Origin: Tillus elongatus
Lineage: Eukaryota; Arthropoda; Insecta; Coleoptera; Cleridae
Assembly (NCBI GenBank): GCA_964006375.1
Contig: OZ023270.1
Location: 59,836,288-59,900,287 of the forward strand
Length of the DNA: 64,000 bases
Direction of reading: 5' to 3'
Numbering within the stretch: position 1 is the first letter of the stretch; the number at the start of each line of letters is the position of its first letter. This document shows positions 22,520 through 34,403 of the stretch, piece after piece. Below the pieces are notes generated by a model, which was not told the origin of the DNA, made no database searches, and worked only from the letters and a program-made list of their open reading frames with translations. The translations under genes and the position numbers were made by a program.

Positions 22520-24900
22520 ATAAGATTGGTAAAGGAATATTTCTGTAAAGAAAATGATTTCCTAACCAACTTACCTTCTGAATATTAATTGCAATTATCA
22601 ATATCCTAAACAAATCAATATCTAAGGTGTTTTTTCCAGATATCTTACACTTATTTTTTTAAGACTTAAAGCCTTTCAACAAACACGGATTCAATTATTT
22701 CATCAAAATAAACATTTGTTTTTTAGTCACTGGTCTGATGTAGCACATTTCCTATGCAAAAATACCATTTTATTTGTTTGAAACAGTTTGATTGGCCTAA
22801 TAAAATTTGAAATATTTCAAATATTTTTTTAAAGGTTGTAGTAGTTTTTTCAACACCCTGTATCTTCATAACGAAACCTCACTCCAAAACGAAGCCTCAG
22901 AGGACCTATGTTTAAATAAACTTTTCTTATGTTCGAACAAGAAATATGGGGTGAAAATTTGGCGGATGTTTTTTAGAACAACCTGTATAAACTGACAAGT
23001 AGTCAGCTGCCTTGGATGAGTAACCTGTAATCCATAGATTATAAGGTAGTGAGAGTTATGCCTCAGTAGGACGGTTTTTTTTAATAAAGGTTGGTAGAGC
23101 CAGTTCTCATGAGTCAAGGTTGGTGTTCTCTATCTATACGAGTATGTAAGCAGCTACTACACAACTCTAAGACTTGTGCAGTGTATCTATATATACTCAA
23201 AGACACAATCAGTTACTTATTCAGGTCTTGAAATCTTGTTACTTAAGCATAGTGAAGGAACTGTTAAAATGTTATTTTCAGTTTGTACCTCAATTACAAA
23301 CCTGCTATGTATATACATCAAACTGTGCTAGATAGAGACATACATGGTCTGTATATACCTGAGCAGTGAAAAAATACTTCTTACAACATACAAATCAAAC
23401 AAACAGAAAAAAAAGACAAAACCTAAAAGTAGATATTAGTGTATACTACTTACAATATTGTATATAAAATAAAATAACTTCATGATCTATACAAAACAAT
23501 TATAAAAAAGCGGGGCGTTCCGCTGAATATTTCTCCTTTATAGCCATTTTGCATTGTATATGTAACAGTTTTTTACTTTACCATTGCTGTAGTGAGTTTT
23601 AATGTGTCTCAAAACGAAAAAGACACACATTTCTCTCCTTAATAACATTTAATGTAATGAGTTATTTACCACTTTTTCCTCTTTATAAGGTATTCAAGAA
23701 ATACAAATCCTTTATTACCATTAACTTCCTAAATAGTGAAAAACTCTAGTGAATTCATGTTCCACCTCATTAACTAGTGCGAAATATCTTTACAAACACT
23801 CTGTATATGTTAAGTTCTCTCTTTACAATCACAGTGATTTTTTTTCTTATTCTTAAAAATAAACTGTGCCAAGTATTTTAAAATTTTTATCCTTAGCAAG
23901 ATTTTTTTTAAAGTTTCCATCAAAAACTTTGATAGTGTGTGAGATATTAAAACACGAAAGAGCAAATTTTTTCAAACATGACAGGAACATCACAATATTT
24001 TTAAAAATTCACACGTTTACAGATTTACTGAACACAATACATTAAACATTTATAAACATTTAACAGTAAATTTTTAAATAGATGAAGACTAGAAACGCAA
24101 GAAAGTTGAACTGCAAGTTTACCTAAATTTTGTATATAAAAAATCATCAAAACCAAAGGCTTGGATATGCATCAAAATGTATTTCCGCCTAAATTCCATT
24201 GGCTGTGACTAAAAAAAGGGGGTTAATTTCAGCGAATAAGTTGTGTTTGTTTTAACAGGTACGCAAAAAATCACACAGAAAACATAACTGATAAACCTAG
24301 TCACGAAGAGGACTAAAATTGCCATAAAAATATTTTAATGAAAAGCATCACTTAAACAAAATGACAAATAAAAATGAACACTATGTCAAAGAGACTAAAA
24401 ACAATAAATACTGGACAGAACATTTGTAATAAAAATCACAGTTTAATTTTTTGGATTTAAAGTTTTTTTTAACAAAGCATTATGGAAAATCAACAACTAT
24501 ACAAATGATTGCAGTTTTACAAACAATTTCTTTTATAAGATATTTTAATTTTAGTCCGTTAAAACTTAGTCGAACAGATGGAATGTCTTCCAAAAAAAAA
24601 AAAAATTACTTCAACAATTTTTAGCAGTTTTTATACAAATTGTTAGATTCATTAGAAAAACTAATACTGGTAATAGTCAGTATGTCCATGATTTTCGATA
24701 TTAAAGCTCAAAGATTTAAAAAGTATCTATTTTCTTTTTTTTTTAATAAGTTTCGTGTTTCATGCTTAAACCCCCCCCAGAGGCATGACATGTTACTAAC
24801 TTTCACAGTAAAGTACCTGCCGTTTGAGTTTTTAAAAAAGAACAAATGAGGGGGGACCACAGTGTTGTTTCATAAAGACTTTTTAAAACTTCATTCAATC
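22520..24900. other. AT-rich DNA without recognisable genes
   Basis: Two isolated transposon-like ends are visible: CAACACCCTGTATC at 22851-22864 and AGAACAACCTGTATA at ~22976-22990, both in the same orientation. No transposase, tRNA or exon could be seen. Confidence 0.35.
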
Positions 24901-24929
24901 ACATATACCCTATATACAAGGCATATTCA

Positions 24930-25940
24930 TAAAGTAAGGGCCGTCAGATTATATTTACATCTTAGCAGGTCTGAACACAGTTTCACGTATGTGTGGCCAT
25001 ATATCAGCTACGAAGTTACTGCAGGTGTTATTTTGTTTCAGTTAGCATTTGCCTGTTGGTGAATGCAGATAGTAATGTCCACAACAATTGTTTTTTCCGC
25101 CACTTGCAAAGGGTTTATATTTAAATCTTAGCGGGTCTGAAAACAGTTTCACGTATGCGTGGCCATATATCAGCTACAAAGTTACTGCAGTTGTTATTTT
25201 GTTTCAGTTAGCGTTTGCCTGTTGGTAAATGCAGATAGTAATGTCCACAACAATCGTTATATCCGCCAGTTGCGAAGGGTTTATATTTAAATCTTAGCAG
25301 GTCTGAAAACAGTTTCACGTATGCGTGGCCATATATCAGCTACAAAGTTACTGCAGTTGTTATTTTGTTTCAGTTAGCGTTTGCATGTTGGTGAATGCAG
25401 ATAGTAATGTCCACAACAATTGTTTTTTCCGCCAGTTGCGAAAGGTTTATATTCAAATCTTAGCGGGTCTGAAAACAGGTTCACACATGCGTGGCCATAT
25501 ATCGGCTACGAAGTTATTGCAGTTTTATTTTGTTTCAGTTAGCGTTTGCCTGTTGGTGAATGCAGATAGCAATGTCCACAACAATTGTTTTTTCCGCCAG
25601 TTGCAAAGGGTTTATATTTAAATCTTAGCGGGTCTGAAAACAGTTTCACGTATGCCTGGCCATATATCAGCTACAAAGTTACTGCAGTTGTTATTTTGTT
25701 TCAGTTAGCGTTTGCCTGTTGGTAAATGCAGATGGTAATGTCCACAACAATTGTTTTTTCCGCCAGTTGCGAAAGGTTTATATTTAAATCTTAGCAGGTC
25801 TGAAAACAGTTTCACACATGCGTGGCCATATATCGGCTACGAAGTTATTGCAGTTTTATTTTGTTTCAGTTGGCGTTTGCTTGTTGGTGAATGCAGATAG
25901 CAATGCCCACAACAATTGTCTTTTCCGCCAGTTGCGAAGT
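24930..25940 (+). repeat. Six tandem 165-166-bp copies of the mariner 5' segment
   Basis: GCCTGTTGGT or its variants recur at 25051, 25217, 25383, 25548, 25714 and 25879, spacing 165-166 bp. Each unit holds TTTAAATCTTAGCGGGTCTG, ATATATCAGCTACAAAGTTA, and an ATG followed by ~15 codons of the transposase (GTCCACAACAATTGTTTTTT). The sixth unit continues into the transposase body. So the repeated unit spans the leader plus the start codon. Confidence 0.92.
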
Positions 25941-26830
25941 GTGCGCTGTGAATCGTTTTTTGTGTGCAAAAGGATCTTCACTTGCTGATATTTATCGAGT
26001 TGTGTATGGACATGAAAGAAAGGTTGGAAAGTTGAGTCGAGACTTTAAAAATGGCCATACAAATGTGCATGATGAAAAGCGTAGTGGCAGTCAGTTAGTA
26101 TTCAGACCAACGAAATATTTGAACGAATGAACCGAAAACTGCAAAGTGATCGGTTATTAATGACTGATGAATTTCTGCACCTCTATCTACACGATTGTCA
26201 TAGAAAAACTCGGATATCACAAATTATGTGCAAGGTGGGTACCAAAAATGCTCACTGATGACGACAAAGAGTAAGGAATGTGCAGTGGACGAGCGTTTTT
26301 GGATCGTTATTGACAAGATGGATGATTTATTTTCCAACATTGTTACGGACGACAAACCATGGATATTCTACATCAATGCAAATAGAAACAAGCGCCATTC
26401 AAGTTCAGCAAAACCAAAAAATTTTGAGCAATCTCTGTGTTAGAGAAACAAAAAGGGCGTCATTTTGGTTGATTTCATTGAACGGGGGTCAACAATTACA
26501 GCGGACATGTGCTGCAAAATGCTAACCAAACTGAGACATACGATCCAAAACCGACGACGTGTGAAATTGTCTTCTGGTATAATCCTCCTACATCCTCACA
26601 CTGCTGCCGTAACCATGAACAAGATTCAAGATTTTCGTTGGGAATTTATAAACCACCCTCCATATAGTCCCGACCTTGCACCTAGCGACTACTTCCTCTT
26701 CTTGCATTTGAAACAGTGGCTTGGTGGAAAAAAGGTTTGAAAACGATGAAGAACTCAAGACTGCCATTGTCAACTGGTTCAATTGCAAAGTCACTTAGGC
26801 AATGATGGAGAAAAGGCTTTAGTGGGTGCA
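25913..26830 (+). pseudogene. Mariner transposase, copy 1 (DD34D-type)
   Basis: The start ATG at 25913 comes from the last array unit. The N-terminal helix-turn-helix reads NRFLCAKGSSLADIYRVVYG and the linker DFKNGHTNVHDEKRSGSQ. A stop at 26128 breaks the frame. The catalytic core is IVTDDKPWIFYI at ~26335 (first Asp). The second site reads ILLHPHTAAVT where 'HDNA' is expected, so the second Asp is lost. The third is in PPYSPDLAPSDYFLF (~26660). QWLGGKKV and EELKTAIVNWFN end it. Inactive. Confidence 0.85.
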
Positions 26831-26924
26831 GAAAAAAGGCATATAACTAATTTTTTTTTAATCTTTATTTTCTCCAAGGGATAATGAGATTGGACCAGTA
26901 CATTCAAGTCAGTTTTCTCACATG

Positions 26925-27238
26925 AGGATTTTATTATCATGCAAGATGGAGCAAAATGCCATATGGCAAAATCGCTAAAAAAATGTTTATAGGAAAATAA
27001 CATTCAAATTCTCGACTGGCTGGGATACTCCCTCGACCTTAATCCAATACAAGATGCCTGTGAACTTCTGAAACAGGAAAATGTGACAAATAAGACACAG
27101 CTAATTTACCAGTGAAACTACAATGACAACTTACGTGAAGTGGTCTTACATTGCATTGAAAGCCTGCCAAAGAGACTTCAAACTGTCATCAAGGTGAAGG
27201 ATGGGACAACAAAATATTTAATAAATTATTGTAACACT
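26925..27238 (+). pseudogene. Tc1-like transposase, C-terminal fragment
   Basis: Reads FIMQDGAKCHMAKSLKKCL, a stop, then ENNIQILDWLGYSLDLNPIQ, then ELLKQENVTNKTQLIYQ and ESLPKRLQTVIKVKDG. This is the end of a Tc1 DD34E transposase. The distance from the second Asp to the third acidic position is 34 residues, as expected, but that position is Gln, not Glu. Two in-frame stops. The N-terminal two thirds are absent. Confidence 0.85.
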
Positions 27239-27404
27239 TGAATATTACAATTAAAAAACTTGATTTATCCAAGCTTAAGATGTGACTAATTCATTACATA
27301 TCAAAAATTCCCCAAAAATTCACTTCAAAATGAGAATCTTTCAACATTTTATAATACAAAATTGACTGGTCATAATAATTTAGCCAGGAACCATACATGG
27401 CATG

Positions 27405-29940
27405 CAACATAATAAACTGTGTAACAAACTACGAAAAATTGCTGGCCCTGTTTTTCCTGGCACTTGATACAACAAGGGGCAGTAAAAATTATTACATTTT
27501 TCTTGGACATACAGGAGATAAAATTAACCAGATTTCACAAGACATTCAAAGATTGGCCTCAACGAAAACATGAACTACCGAATTTGTGTAACTAATGGTG
27601 CTTGCAGTCGGGTGTTTAAGATTTTTTTTAGTACACACTTATTGTGCTCATATTTGAGTAAACTGATTTCACAAAGTAAAGTTTAAACACTAAAATTAAA
27701 AACCGTCTTTGTTCAATTTGAAAAGGGATGGCTTTATGAGTTTTGACATAGCAATTCCTATGTTTGAATTTCTGAGATGTCAATAAATACAACCCCAACC
27801 AAGATCCAACGGATTGCTTCCTTTGAGCACCATTAAACTGTGTAACAAAGTATGAAAAATTGCTGGCCCTGTTTTTCCTGGCACTTGATACAACAAGAGG
27901 CAGTAAAAATTATTACATTTTTCTCGGACATACAGGAGATAAAATTAACCAGATTTCACAAGACATTCAAAGATTGGCCTCAACGAAAACATTAAATACC
28001 GAATTTGTGTAACTAATGGTACTTGCAGTCGGGTGTTTAAGATTTTTTTTAGTACACACTTATTGTGCTCATATTTGAGTAAACTGATTTCACAAAGTAA
28101 AGTTTAAACACTAAAATTAAAAACTGTCTTTGTTCAATTTGAAAAGGGATGGCTTTATGAGTTTTGACATAGCAATTCCTATGTTTGAATTTCTGAGATG
28201 TCAATAAATACAACCCCAACCAAGATCCAACGGATCGCTTCCTTTGAGCACCATTAAACTGTGTAACAAACTATGAAAAATTGCTGGCCCTGTTTTTCCT
28301 GGCACTTGATACAACAAGAGGCAGTAAAAATTATTACATTTTTCTTGGACATACAGGAGATAAAATTAACCAGATTTCACAAGACATTCAAAGATTGGCC
28401 TCAACGAAAACATGAACTACCGAATTTGTGTAACTAATGGTGCTTGCAGTCGGGTGTTTAAAGATTTTTTTTAGTACACACTTATTGTGCTCCTATTTTA
28501 GTAAACTGATTTCACAAAGTAAAGTTTAAACACTAAAATTAAAAACCGTCTTTGTTCAATTTGAAAAGGGATGGCTTATGAGTTTTGACATAGCAATTCC
28601 TATGTTTGAATTTCTGAGATGTCAATAAATACAACCCCAACCAAGATCCAACGGATTTCTTCCTTTGAGCACCAATAAACTGTGTAACAAAGTATGAAAA
28701 ATTGCTGGCCCTGTTTTTCCTAGCACTTGATACAACAAGAGGCAGTAAAAATTATTACATTTTTCTTGGAGATACAGGAGATAAAATTAACCAGATTTCA
28801 CAAGACATTCAAAGATTGGCCTCAACGAAAACATGAACTACCGAATTTGTGTAACTAATGGTGCTTGCAGTCGGGTGTTTAAGATTTTTTTTTAGTACAC
28901 ACTTATTGTGCTCCTATTTTAGTAAACTGATTTCACAAAGTAAAGATTAAACACTAAAATTAAAAACCGTCTTTGTTCAATTTGAAAAGGGATGGCTTAT
29001 GAGTTTTGACATAGCAATTCCTATGTTTGAATTTCTGAGATGTCAATAAATACAACCCCAACCAAGATCCAACGGATTGCTTCCTTTGAGCACCATTAAA
29101 CTGTGCAACAAAGTATGAAAAATTGCTGGCCCTGTTTTTCCTGGCACTTGATACAACAAGAGGCAGTAAAAATTATTACATTTTTCTTGGACATACAGGA
29201 GATAAAATTAACCAGATTTCACAAGACATTCAAAGATTGGCCTCAACGAAAACATGAACTACCGAATTTGTGTAACTAATGGTGCTTGCAGTCGGGTGTT
29301 TAAGATTTTTTTTAGTACACACTTATTGTGCTCATATTTGAGTAAACTGATTTCACAAAGTAAAGTTTAAACACTAAAATTAAAAACCGTCTTTGTTCAA
29401 TTTGAAAAGGGATGGCTTATGAGTTTTGACATAGCAATTCCTATGTTTGAATTTCTGAGATGTCAATAAATACAACCCCAACCAAGATCCAACGGATTGC
29501 TTCCTTTGAGCACCATTAAACTGTGTAACAAAGTATGAAAAATTGCTGGCCCTGTTTTTCCTGGCACTTGATACAACAAGAGGCAGTAAAACTTATTACA
29601 TTTTTCTTGGAGATACAGGAGATAAAATTAACCAGATTTCACAAGACATTCAAAGATTGGCCTCAACAAAAACATGAACTACCGAATTTGTGTAACTAAT
29701 GGTACTTGCAGTCGGGTGTTTAAAGATTTTATTTAGCACACACTTATTGTGCTATTTTAGTAAACTGATTTCACAAAGTAAAGATTAAACACTAAAATTA
29801 AAAACCGTCTTTGTTCAATTTAAAAAGGGATGGCTTTATGAGTTTTGACATAGCAATTCCTATGTTTGAATCTCTGTGGTGTCAATAAATACAACCACAA
29901 TCAAGATCCAACGGATCGCTTCATTTGAGCACCATTAAAC
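27405..29940. repeat. Satellite-like tandem array, 421-bp unit x 6
   Basis: GCTGGCCCTGTTTTTCCT recurs at 27441, 27862, 28283, 28704, 29125 and 29545, i.e. exactly 421,421,421,421,420 bp apart. Copies are ~95-98% alike. No reading frame is conserved. The last unit is followed by a variant tail (CATTCACAAGAAATAGATG to GTTAAAGTTATGTAAC) that recurs at 31229-31441. Confidence 0.95.
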
Positions 29941-30061
29941 TCATTCACAAGAAATAGATGAAAAAACAAAATAAAAGGTAAAAAAATAGCCATAAATAAA
30001 TAAATAAATAAATAGAATATTTATGTTTCCAGCTTTGAACTGAAAAAAATGTTAAAGTTAT

Positions 30062-31226
30062 GTAACCGATTTTTCAAAGGCTTTTGATAAGATAGATCAC
30101 CGAATCTTATTGATAAAGCTGCAAAAATTTGGAATTTTTGGAAATTTGTTGGCTTGGTTTGGGGACTTCTTGTCTAATAGAAAACAAATAGTTAAAATAA
30201 AAAATTATCTATCTAAAGAGATCGATGTGACTTCGGGTGTGCCACAGGGCGGGCATCTCTCACCATTGCTCTTTAACATATTTGTTGATGATGTGACTCG
30301 CTGCTTTGAATATGCAGATACACTTTTATATGCAGACGATCTGAAGATGTTTGTTGAGATTAAAACTCCTGAAGATAATTTGAAATTACAGGCAGATATA
30401 GATAATTTGATCCAGTGGTGTAGGAATAATAATATGTTGTTAAATAAGAGTAAATGCTGCTGTATACAATTTTCTAGATCGAAAAATATTTCAAATTTTG
30501 ATTATAAAATGGAAGATACTGTCTTAAAAAAGGTTGATCAAATAAGAGATCTGGGGGTGTACTTTAGTAGTGATTTGACATTTGGTAAGCATATTGAATT
30601 AATTACAAATAAATCCTTGAAAATGCTGGGATTTTTGAAAAGAACATTGGCAGACTTCTCCGATGTAAACTGTTTAAAATCTGTGTACTGTGCATATGTC
30701 AGATCTGTGCTTGAATACGGCAGCATTGTTTGGTCACCATTCTATCAGATACATAAAGATCTACTTGAAAGAGTCCAAAAAATATTTCTTAGGTTTGTGG
30801 CATATAAGATGGGTATTGTAGCTGACCAAATTGACTACTTACAACTTTATACTCAATTAAATTTGATTACTCTCGAACAACGAAGGGTTAATTTTGACCT
30901 TTGCTTTTTATATAAATTGCTGAATGGTGTTGTAGATTCTCCTGACTTACTAGCTATGATTAAGCTTAGTGTTCCATCCAGAACCTTAAGACACCATGGT
31001 CGTGTTAATTATACTTTTCATTCTGCAGTTCCAAGAATCTGTAGAAATGCTAACAAATATTGTGAAAAAATTGATATTTTTTTTGTAAGCCTTGCTGAAT
31101 TTAAAAGTGTGTTAGAAAATATTTTTTAGGTTTATATTATTAGCTTGTTTATAGTTAATTTGATTTTTGGTTGTAAATTAATCTGTAAATTGGCTCAGAC
31201 CGTTAATAAATAAATAAATAAATAAA
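30062..31226 (+). mobile_element. Jockey/CR1-like LINE, 3' part
   Basis: A 5'-truncated LINE entering in the middle of the RT and ending in AATAAATAAATAAATAA at 31206-31226. The reading frame is still open to its natural stop. Confidence 0.85.
30068..31129 (+). CDS. LINE reverse transcriptase, 5'-truncated but open
   Basis: The open frame enters at DFSKAFDKIDHRILLIKL (RT motif with catalytic Asp), continues with SGVPQGGHLSPLLFNIFVDD, and has LLYADDLKMFVE as the YADD box (~30325). The thumb is DLGVYFSSDLTFGKHIE (~30550), followed by AYVRSVLEYGSIVWSPF (~30695) and LLNGVVDSPDLL (~30920). It stops at 31129, 77 bases before the tail. It lacks the endonuclease and the first half of the RT, so it cannot move by itself. 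It has no internal stop over 354 codons, which points to a young insertion. Confidence 0.85.
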   Translation, partial: DFSKAFDKIDHRILLIKLQKFGIFGNLLAWFGDFLSNRKQIVKIKNYLSKEIDVTSGVPQGGHLSPLLFNIFVDDVTRCFEYADTLLYADDLKMFVEIKTPEDNLKLQADIDNLIQWCRNNNMLLNKSKCCCIQFSRSKNISNFDYKMEDTVLKKVDQIRDLGVYFSSDLTFGKHIELITNKSLKMLGFLKRTLADFSDVNCLKSVYCAYVRSVLEYGSIVWSPFYQIHKDLLERVQKIFLRFVAYKMGIVADQIDYLQLYTQLNLITLEQRRVNFDLCFLYKLLNGVVDSPDLLAMIKLSVPSRTLRHHGRVNYTFHSAVPRICRNANKYCEKIDIFFVSLAEFKSVLENIF

Positions 31227-31439
31227 TTGACATAGCAATTCCTATGTTTGAATTTCTGAGATGTCAATAAATACAACCCCAACCAAGATTCAACGGATCG
31301 CTTCCTCTGACCACCATTAAACTCATTCACAAAAAATAAGATGAAAAAACAAAATAAAAGGTAACAAGCCATAAATAAATAAATAAATAGAATATTTATG
31401 TTTCAACCTTTGAATTCAAAAAAATGTTAAAGTTATGTA

Positions 31440-31896
31440 ACAATCGTGTAGACACAATACGTTTACATCGATATCTACTATTCATGAAAATACTGACCAA
31501 ATCCTCTTTATTAAACCGTTATAATAGTTATTTTTACACAACACCTTCAACCAGGTGTAAAACCTTCAGGCTGTTTTAGCTCATCAATCGGTATTAGCAA
31601 TCTAAGACGGATCAAATTCAAAATAAATCAATCTTAATCAGGGTACAATTGAAACCAAGCTAATTCAACTGATTCTAACAAATAACTCAAGAGAAACTCT
31701 GGAGCGACCAGTTGCACAGATTTATTAACACAATCGCATTAAAATTTATATCAACATGTATTTATATATTTACGTTCATCACATCTCGTACAGGATGGGT
31801 CTGAGTGTAGGTAGATAGGTATGTCTGTGTTGTTTTCAATACCCAATATATGTATTCAGATACAAATATGTGGGTGTTAACATGGTTTGATTTATT
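31440..31896 (-). other. Probable 3' UTR of the MTMR-like gene
   Basis: The sequence downstream of the MTMR stop codon on the minus strand. AATAAA occurs on the minus strand at 31726-31721 and 31512-31507, either of which could be the poly(A) signal. The end of the transcript cannot be fixed from sequence alone. Confidence 0.4.
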
Positions 31897-32101
31897 TTAG
31901 TTGCTGGATGCTGCAATTTGTGGGTTGTTGTTGGTTGTTTGGTTATGGTGATAGTGTTTGCATGGTTCGGGTACTTCTCCACAATCTCGGCGTACCTTCG
32001 AATAGCAGCTAGTGCAGACTCGGACAGGATTATACAGCTGTTCAGATGGGAGGGGTGTGCTGTTTTCTGAACAGTCGGCGCAAAAGATACGGCCACATTT
32101 C
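31897..32101 (-). CDS. MTMR3/4-like phosphatase, last coding exon (FYVE C-terminal half)
   Basis: The acceptor TTTGCAG at 32108-32102 joins to [18 protein letters not shown] and [10 protein letters not shown], the second half of a FYVE zinc finger (two CxxC pairs). The exon ends in NPQIAASSN and a TAA at 31899-31897. FYVE fingers bind phosphatidylinositol 3-phosphate on endosomes. The ending resembles the known MTMR3/MTMR4 C-terminus, which also finishes shortly after the FYVE domain with an IAA-S-N-like tail. This is a real host exon: it starts in the phase left by the upstream exon, and it completes the domain. Confidence 0.88.
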
Positions 32102-32204
32102 CTGCAAATTAAAGAAAAAAGGCTAACAAAGAATTAAATAAAATAGTATAGCTAGACTGTAACTACTTTCACATACGAGAGATCGATGCAATACACAAAC
32201 CCAT

Positions 32205-34265
32205 AGAATAGAATAGAATAACTTTATTAGCCACAAGATCACACAAAAAATGAAATTGGCCAGTCAAGATAAAAAATTATACATAAAGCACATGTAAATG
32301 TGAAACTAAAAATTAACAAAAATACATACACATCTAAAACACACAATATCTGCCTATCACTAAAACAGTGGATCACCTGGCCATTGAGAATCTCAACTGC
32401 GGCACTACATTAAAATATTCATCTGTTCTGTAGACAAGCCTGTATTAAAAAATCTCTAATAATTGTTCGGAATTTATTAATAGGTTCATTTCTCAACCAC
32501 CTTGGGAGTGCATTGAAAAAGTCGACTCTAACCGTTTTAGTTTTATTTATCCGATGCCTCGGTTGGATTAAATTATCTTTCTGCCTGGTGTTATAACTAT
32601 GCACTTCAGCATGTGTGACAAAACTTCTCCTGTTCTCTCTCACCACCATCAATTGTCTGTAAACCACCAATGAGTATAGTGACATTATGTTAAGTTCCTG
32701 AAAGATGGGTTTACAGTGAGCACAACAACCCGCCCTGACAATACCTCTGACAGCTGCTTACTGCAACACAAAGAGTCTATCCAAGTGCACACTCGCTGCA
32801 TTTCCCCATGCAAGCAAACAGTAATTCAGACATGAGTAAAACAACCCAAAATAGGTGATTAAAGCTGCCTCAGGTCCAGCCATTGCAGAAATCTTACGCA
32901 CTGCATACACTGATGAGGCTAGCCTACCAGCCAACGAGTCTATTTGGCTCCTCCATACAAGAGCATGGTCGATGTTGAGACCGAGAAAATTCCTAGCAGT
33001 GTTTGACTCATTAGAAGTGACCCTGGCATGAAAACTTATTAAAGCTGCCTTATCCTCATTGAGAAACAGTTCATTATCATTAAACCAAGCTCTCGCCTCA
33101 CGAAGAACACTGTCCACAGTCTTATTGACATCACTACCAGCATTACCAGTGATAATAAAAGTTGTGTCATCTGCAAAGAGGGCTGTTGCTATCCTGCTCT
33201 GTTGGATGCCATCAGGAATGTTAGGAGGAAGATCATTTATATATATGAGAAAGAGAAGTGGCCCCAGTACAGAACCCTGAGGCACCCCTCTACGAATGTA
33301 TCCCACTTCACTGTATTTCCCACCATGAAAAACTCTCTGTGTTCTATTATCAAGGTATGACCGCAGCAACTCCAGACAGAATCCCCTAATACCATAATGA
33401 CTCAACTTTGTCAAACATATTTCGTGTGAGACACAATCAAATGCCTTTGTTAAGTCTGCAAAAACTGCACAGCACTGTTTTCTCTGTTCAAAAGTACAAT
33501 TTACGATCTCTAGAAGATATGATATCGCATCCATGGTGCTGCATCTCTTGCGGAAACCATACTGATGTTCATAGAATAGATGGTTATCTTCAAAGTAACT
33601 ATAAAGTTGTTGGAAAATAAGGAATTCGAAGATTTTTGAGAGTATTGGCAAAACCGAAACCTGCCTAAAATTGCCAGGATCATTGCAGTCCCCTTCTTGA
33701 AAAACGCAAATACCATCGCACACTTCATCAACGCAGGGAAACAACCCTGCGTGGTGCAGAGATTAAAGATATGTGTCAGTGGCAGAGTAATAAAATCCCC
33801 AGACCTCTTAATGACATACGAGTCCATACCAAATATATCCTTTGATTTTGTATTTTTAAGTTTATTGATAGCATTCCTGACATCCTCCTCAACAACTGGT
33901 TTCATGAAAAAAGAGTTCACTGGACTTTGAATCCCAGAGAAATAAGATTCCGGGGAATTCAATTTATTCCCCACTGCATTATCTACCAACCTCTCTGCAT
34001 GGGATGTAAAAAATTCATTGAATGTATTTGCTGATATATTAGTTTCAGAATTCAAGATCTTACTTCTACCTGTTTCACTATTTACAATTTGCCAAATTGT
34101 TTTTGATTTATTGTCAGACTTTTGGATAGCTTCAGTTGCCGCCTTAGCTCTTGACTGCCTCAAAAGCAAATTATATTTGGTCCTTATTTCTCCATAAAGC
34201 TTTGCTCGGATGTGTTACTATCCTCAATACTCAATTGTTTCACCACCCACCTACGAAGCATCAAA
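32205..34265 (-). mobile_element. CR1/L2-like LINE, 3' part
   Basis: It contains most of ORF2 from upstream of the RT to the stop, and ends on the minus strand in AATAAAGTTATTCTATTCTA, a short microsatellite tail typical of CR1/L2 relatives. The endonuclease is missing. An ORF1-like segment on the same strand (36300-35345) could be the other end of the same copy, separated by the piggyBac fragment. Confidence 0.8.
32419..34169 (-). pseudogene. CR1/L2-like reverse transcriptase, two lesions
   Basis: Pre-RT linker: SNKTIWQIVN-like sequence and EEDVRNAINKLKNTKSKDIF (~33870). The RT body runs NFRQVSVLPILSKIFE, HQYGFRKRCSTMDAISYLL, FADLTKAFDCVSHEI (catalytic Asp), RRGVPQGSVLGPLLFLIYIN and ALFADDTTFII (FADD box). 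The thumb is NFLGLNIDHALVWRSQID. The C-terminal block is VHSYNTRQKDNLIQP and LPRWLRNEPINKFR. One frameshift near 33690-33700 and one stop near 32758 interrupt an otherwise full-length RT, so this copy is young by the standards of the window. Confidence 0.85.
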
Positions 34266-34403
34266 CATCTAACATGTTTGAAAAATTATCAAACAAGAAC
34301 AAACACTACAATCGATAAAAGTTACAGGCAACTACAATCGATAAAAGTTACAGGTATATGGGGTAGCCGTCAGGTTTTAGACAGCGGGGACGGGTATGGT
34401 TCA

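Larger units (their letters stand above)
24915..26840 (+). mobile_element. Mariner element, copy 1, with amplified 5' end
   Basis: The left terminus TACAAGGCATATTCATAAAG at 24915 matches the left and right ends of copy 2 (58285 and 60608). The 5' leader has been amplified sixfold. The transposase follows, then the element decays without a recognisable right TIR. Confidence 0.8.
29848..31441. repeat. ~213-bp direct repeats flanking a LINE fragment
   Basis: 29848-30061 and 31229-31441 are near-identical: both start GACATAGCAATTCCTATGTT, pass through AACGGATCGCTTC and end GTTAAAGTTATGTAAC. The first is the end of the 421-bp array; the second stands alone after the LINE. Confidence 0.9.

Noticed and set aside
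25325..25621. 98-codon frame across the mariner leader array
   Set aside because: Repeats itself every 166 bp because of the tandem units; the real transposase start is the ATG in the last unit.
27405..29940. Hammerhead core in the 421-bp satellite
   Set aside because: CTGAGATGTC resembles but does not satisfy CUGANGA, and no GAAA in a suitable position follows.
24930..29940. CRISPR-like arrays
   Set aside because: Repeats are long (166-421 bp), contiguous, without short spacers, in a eukaryotic genome full of transposons.
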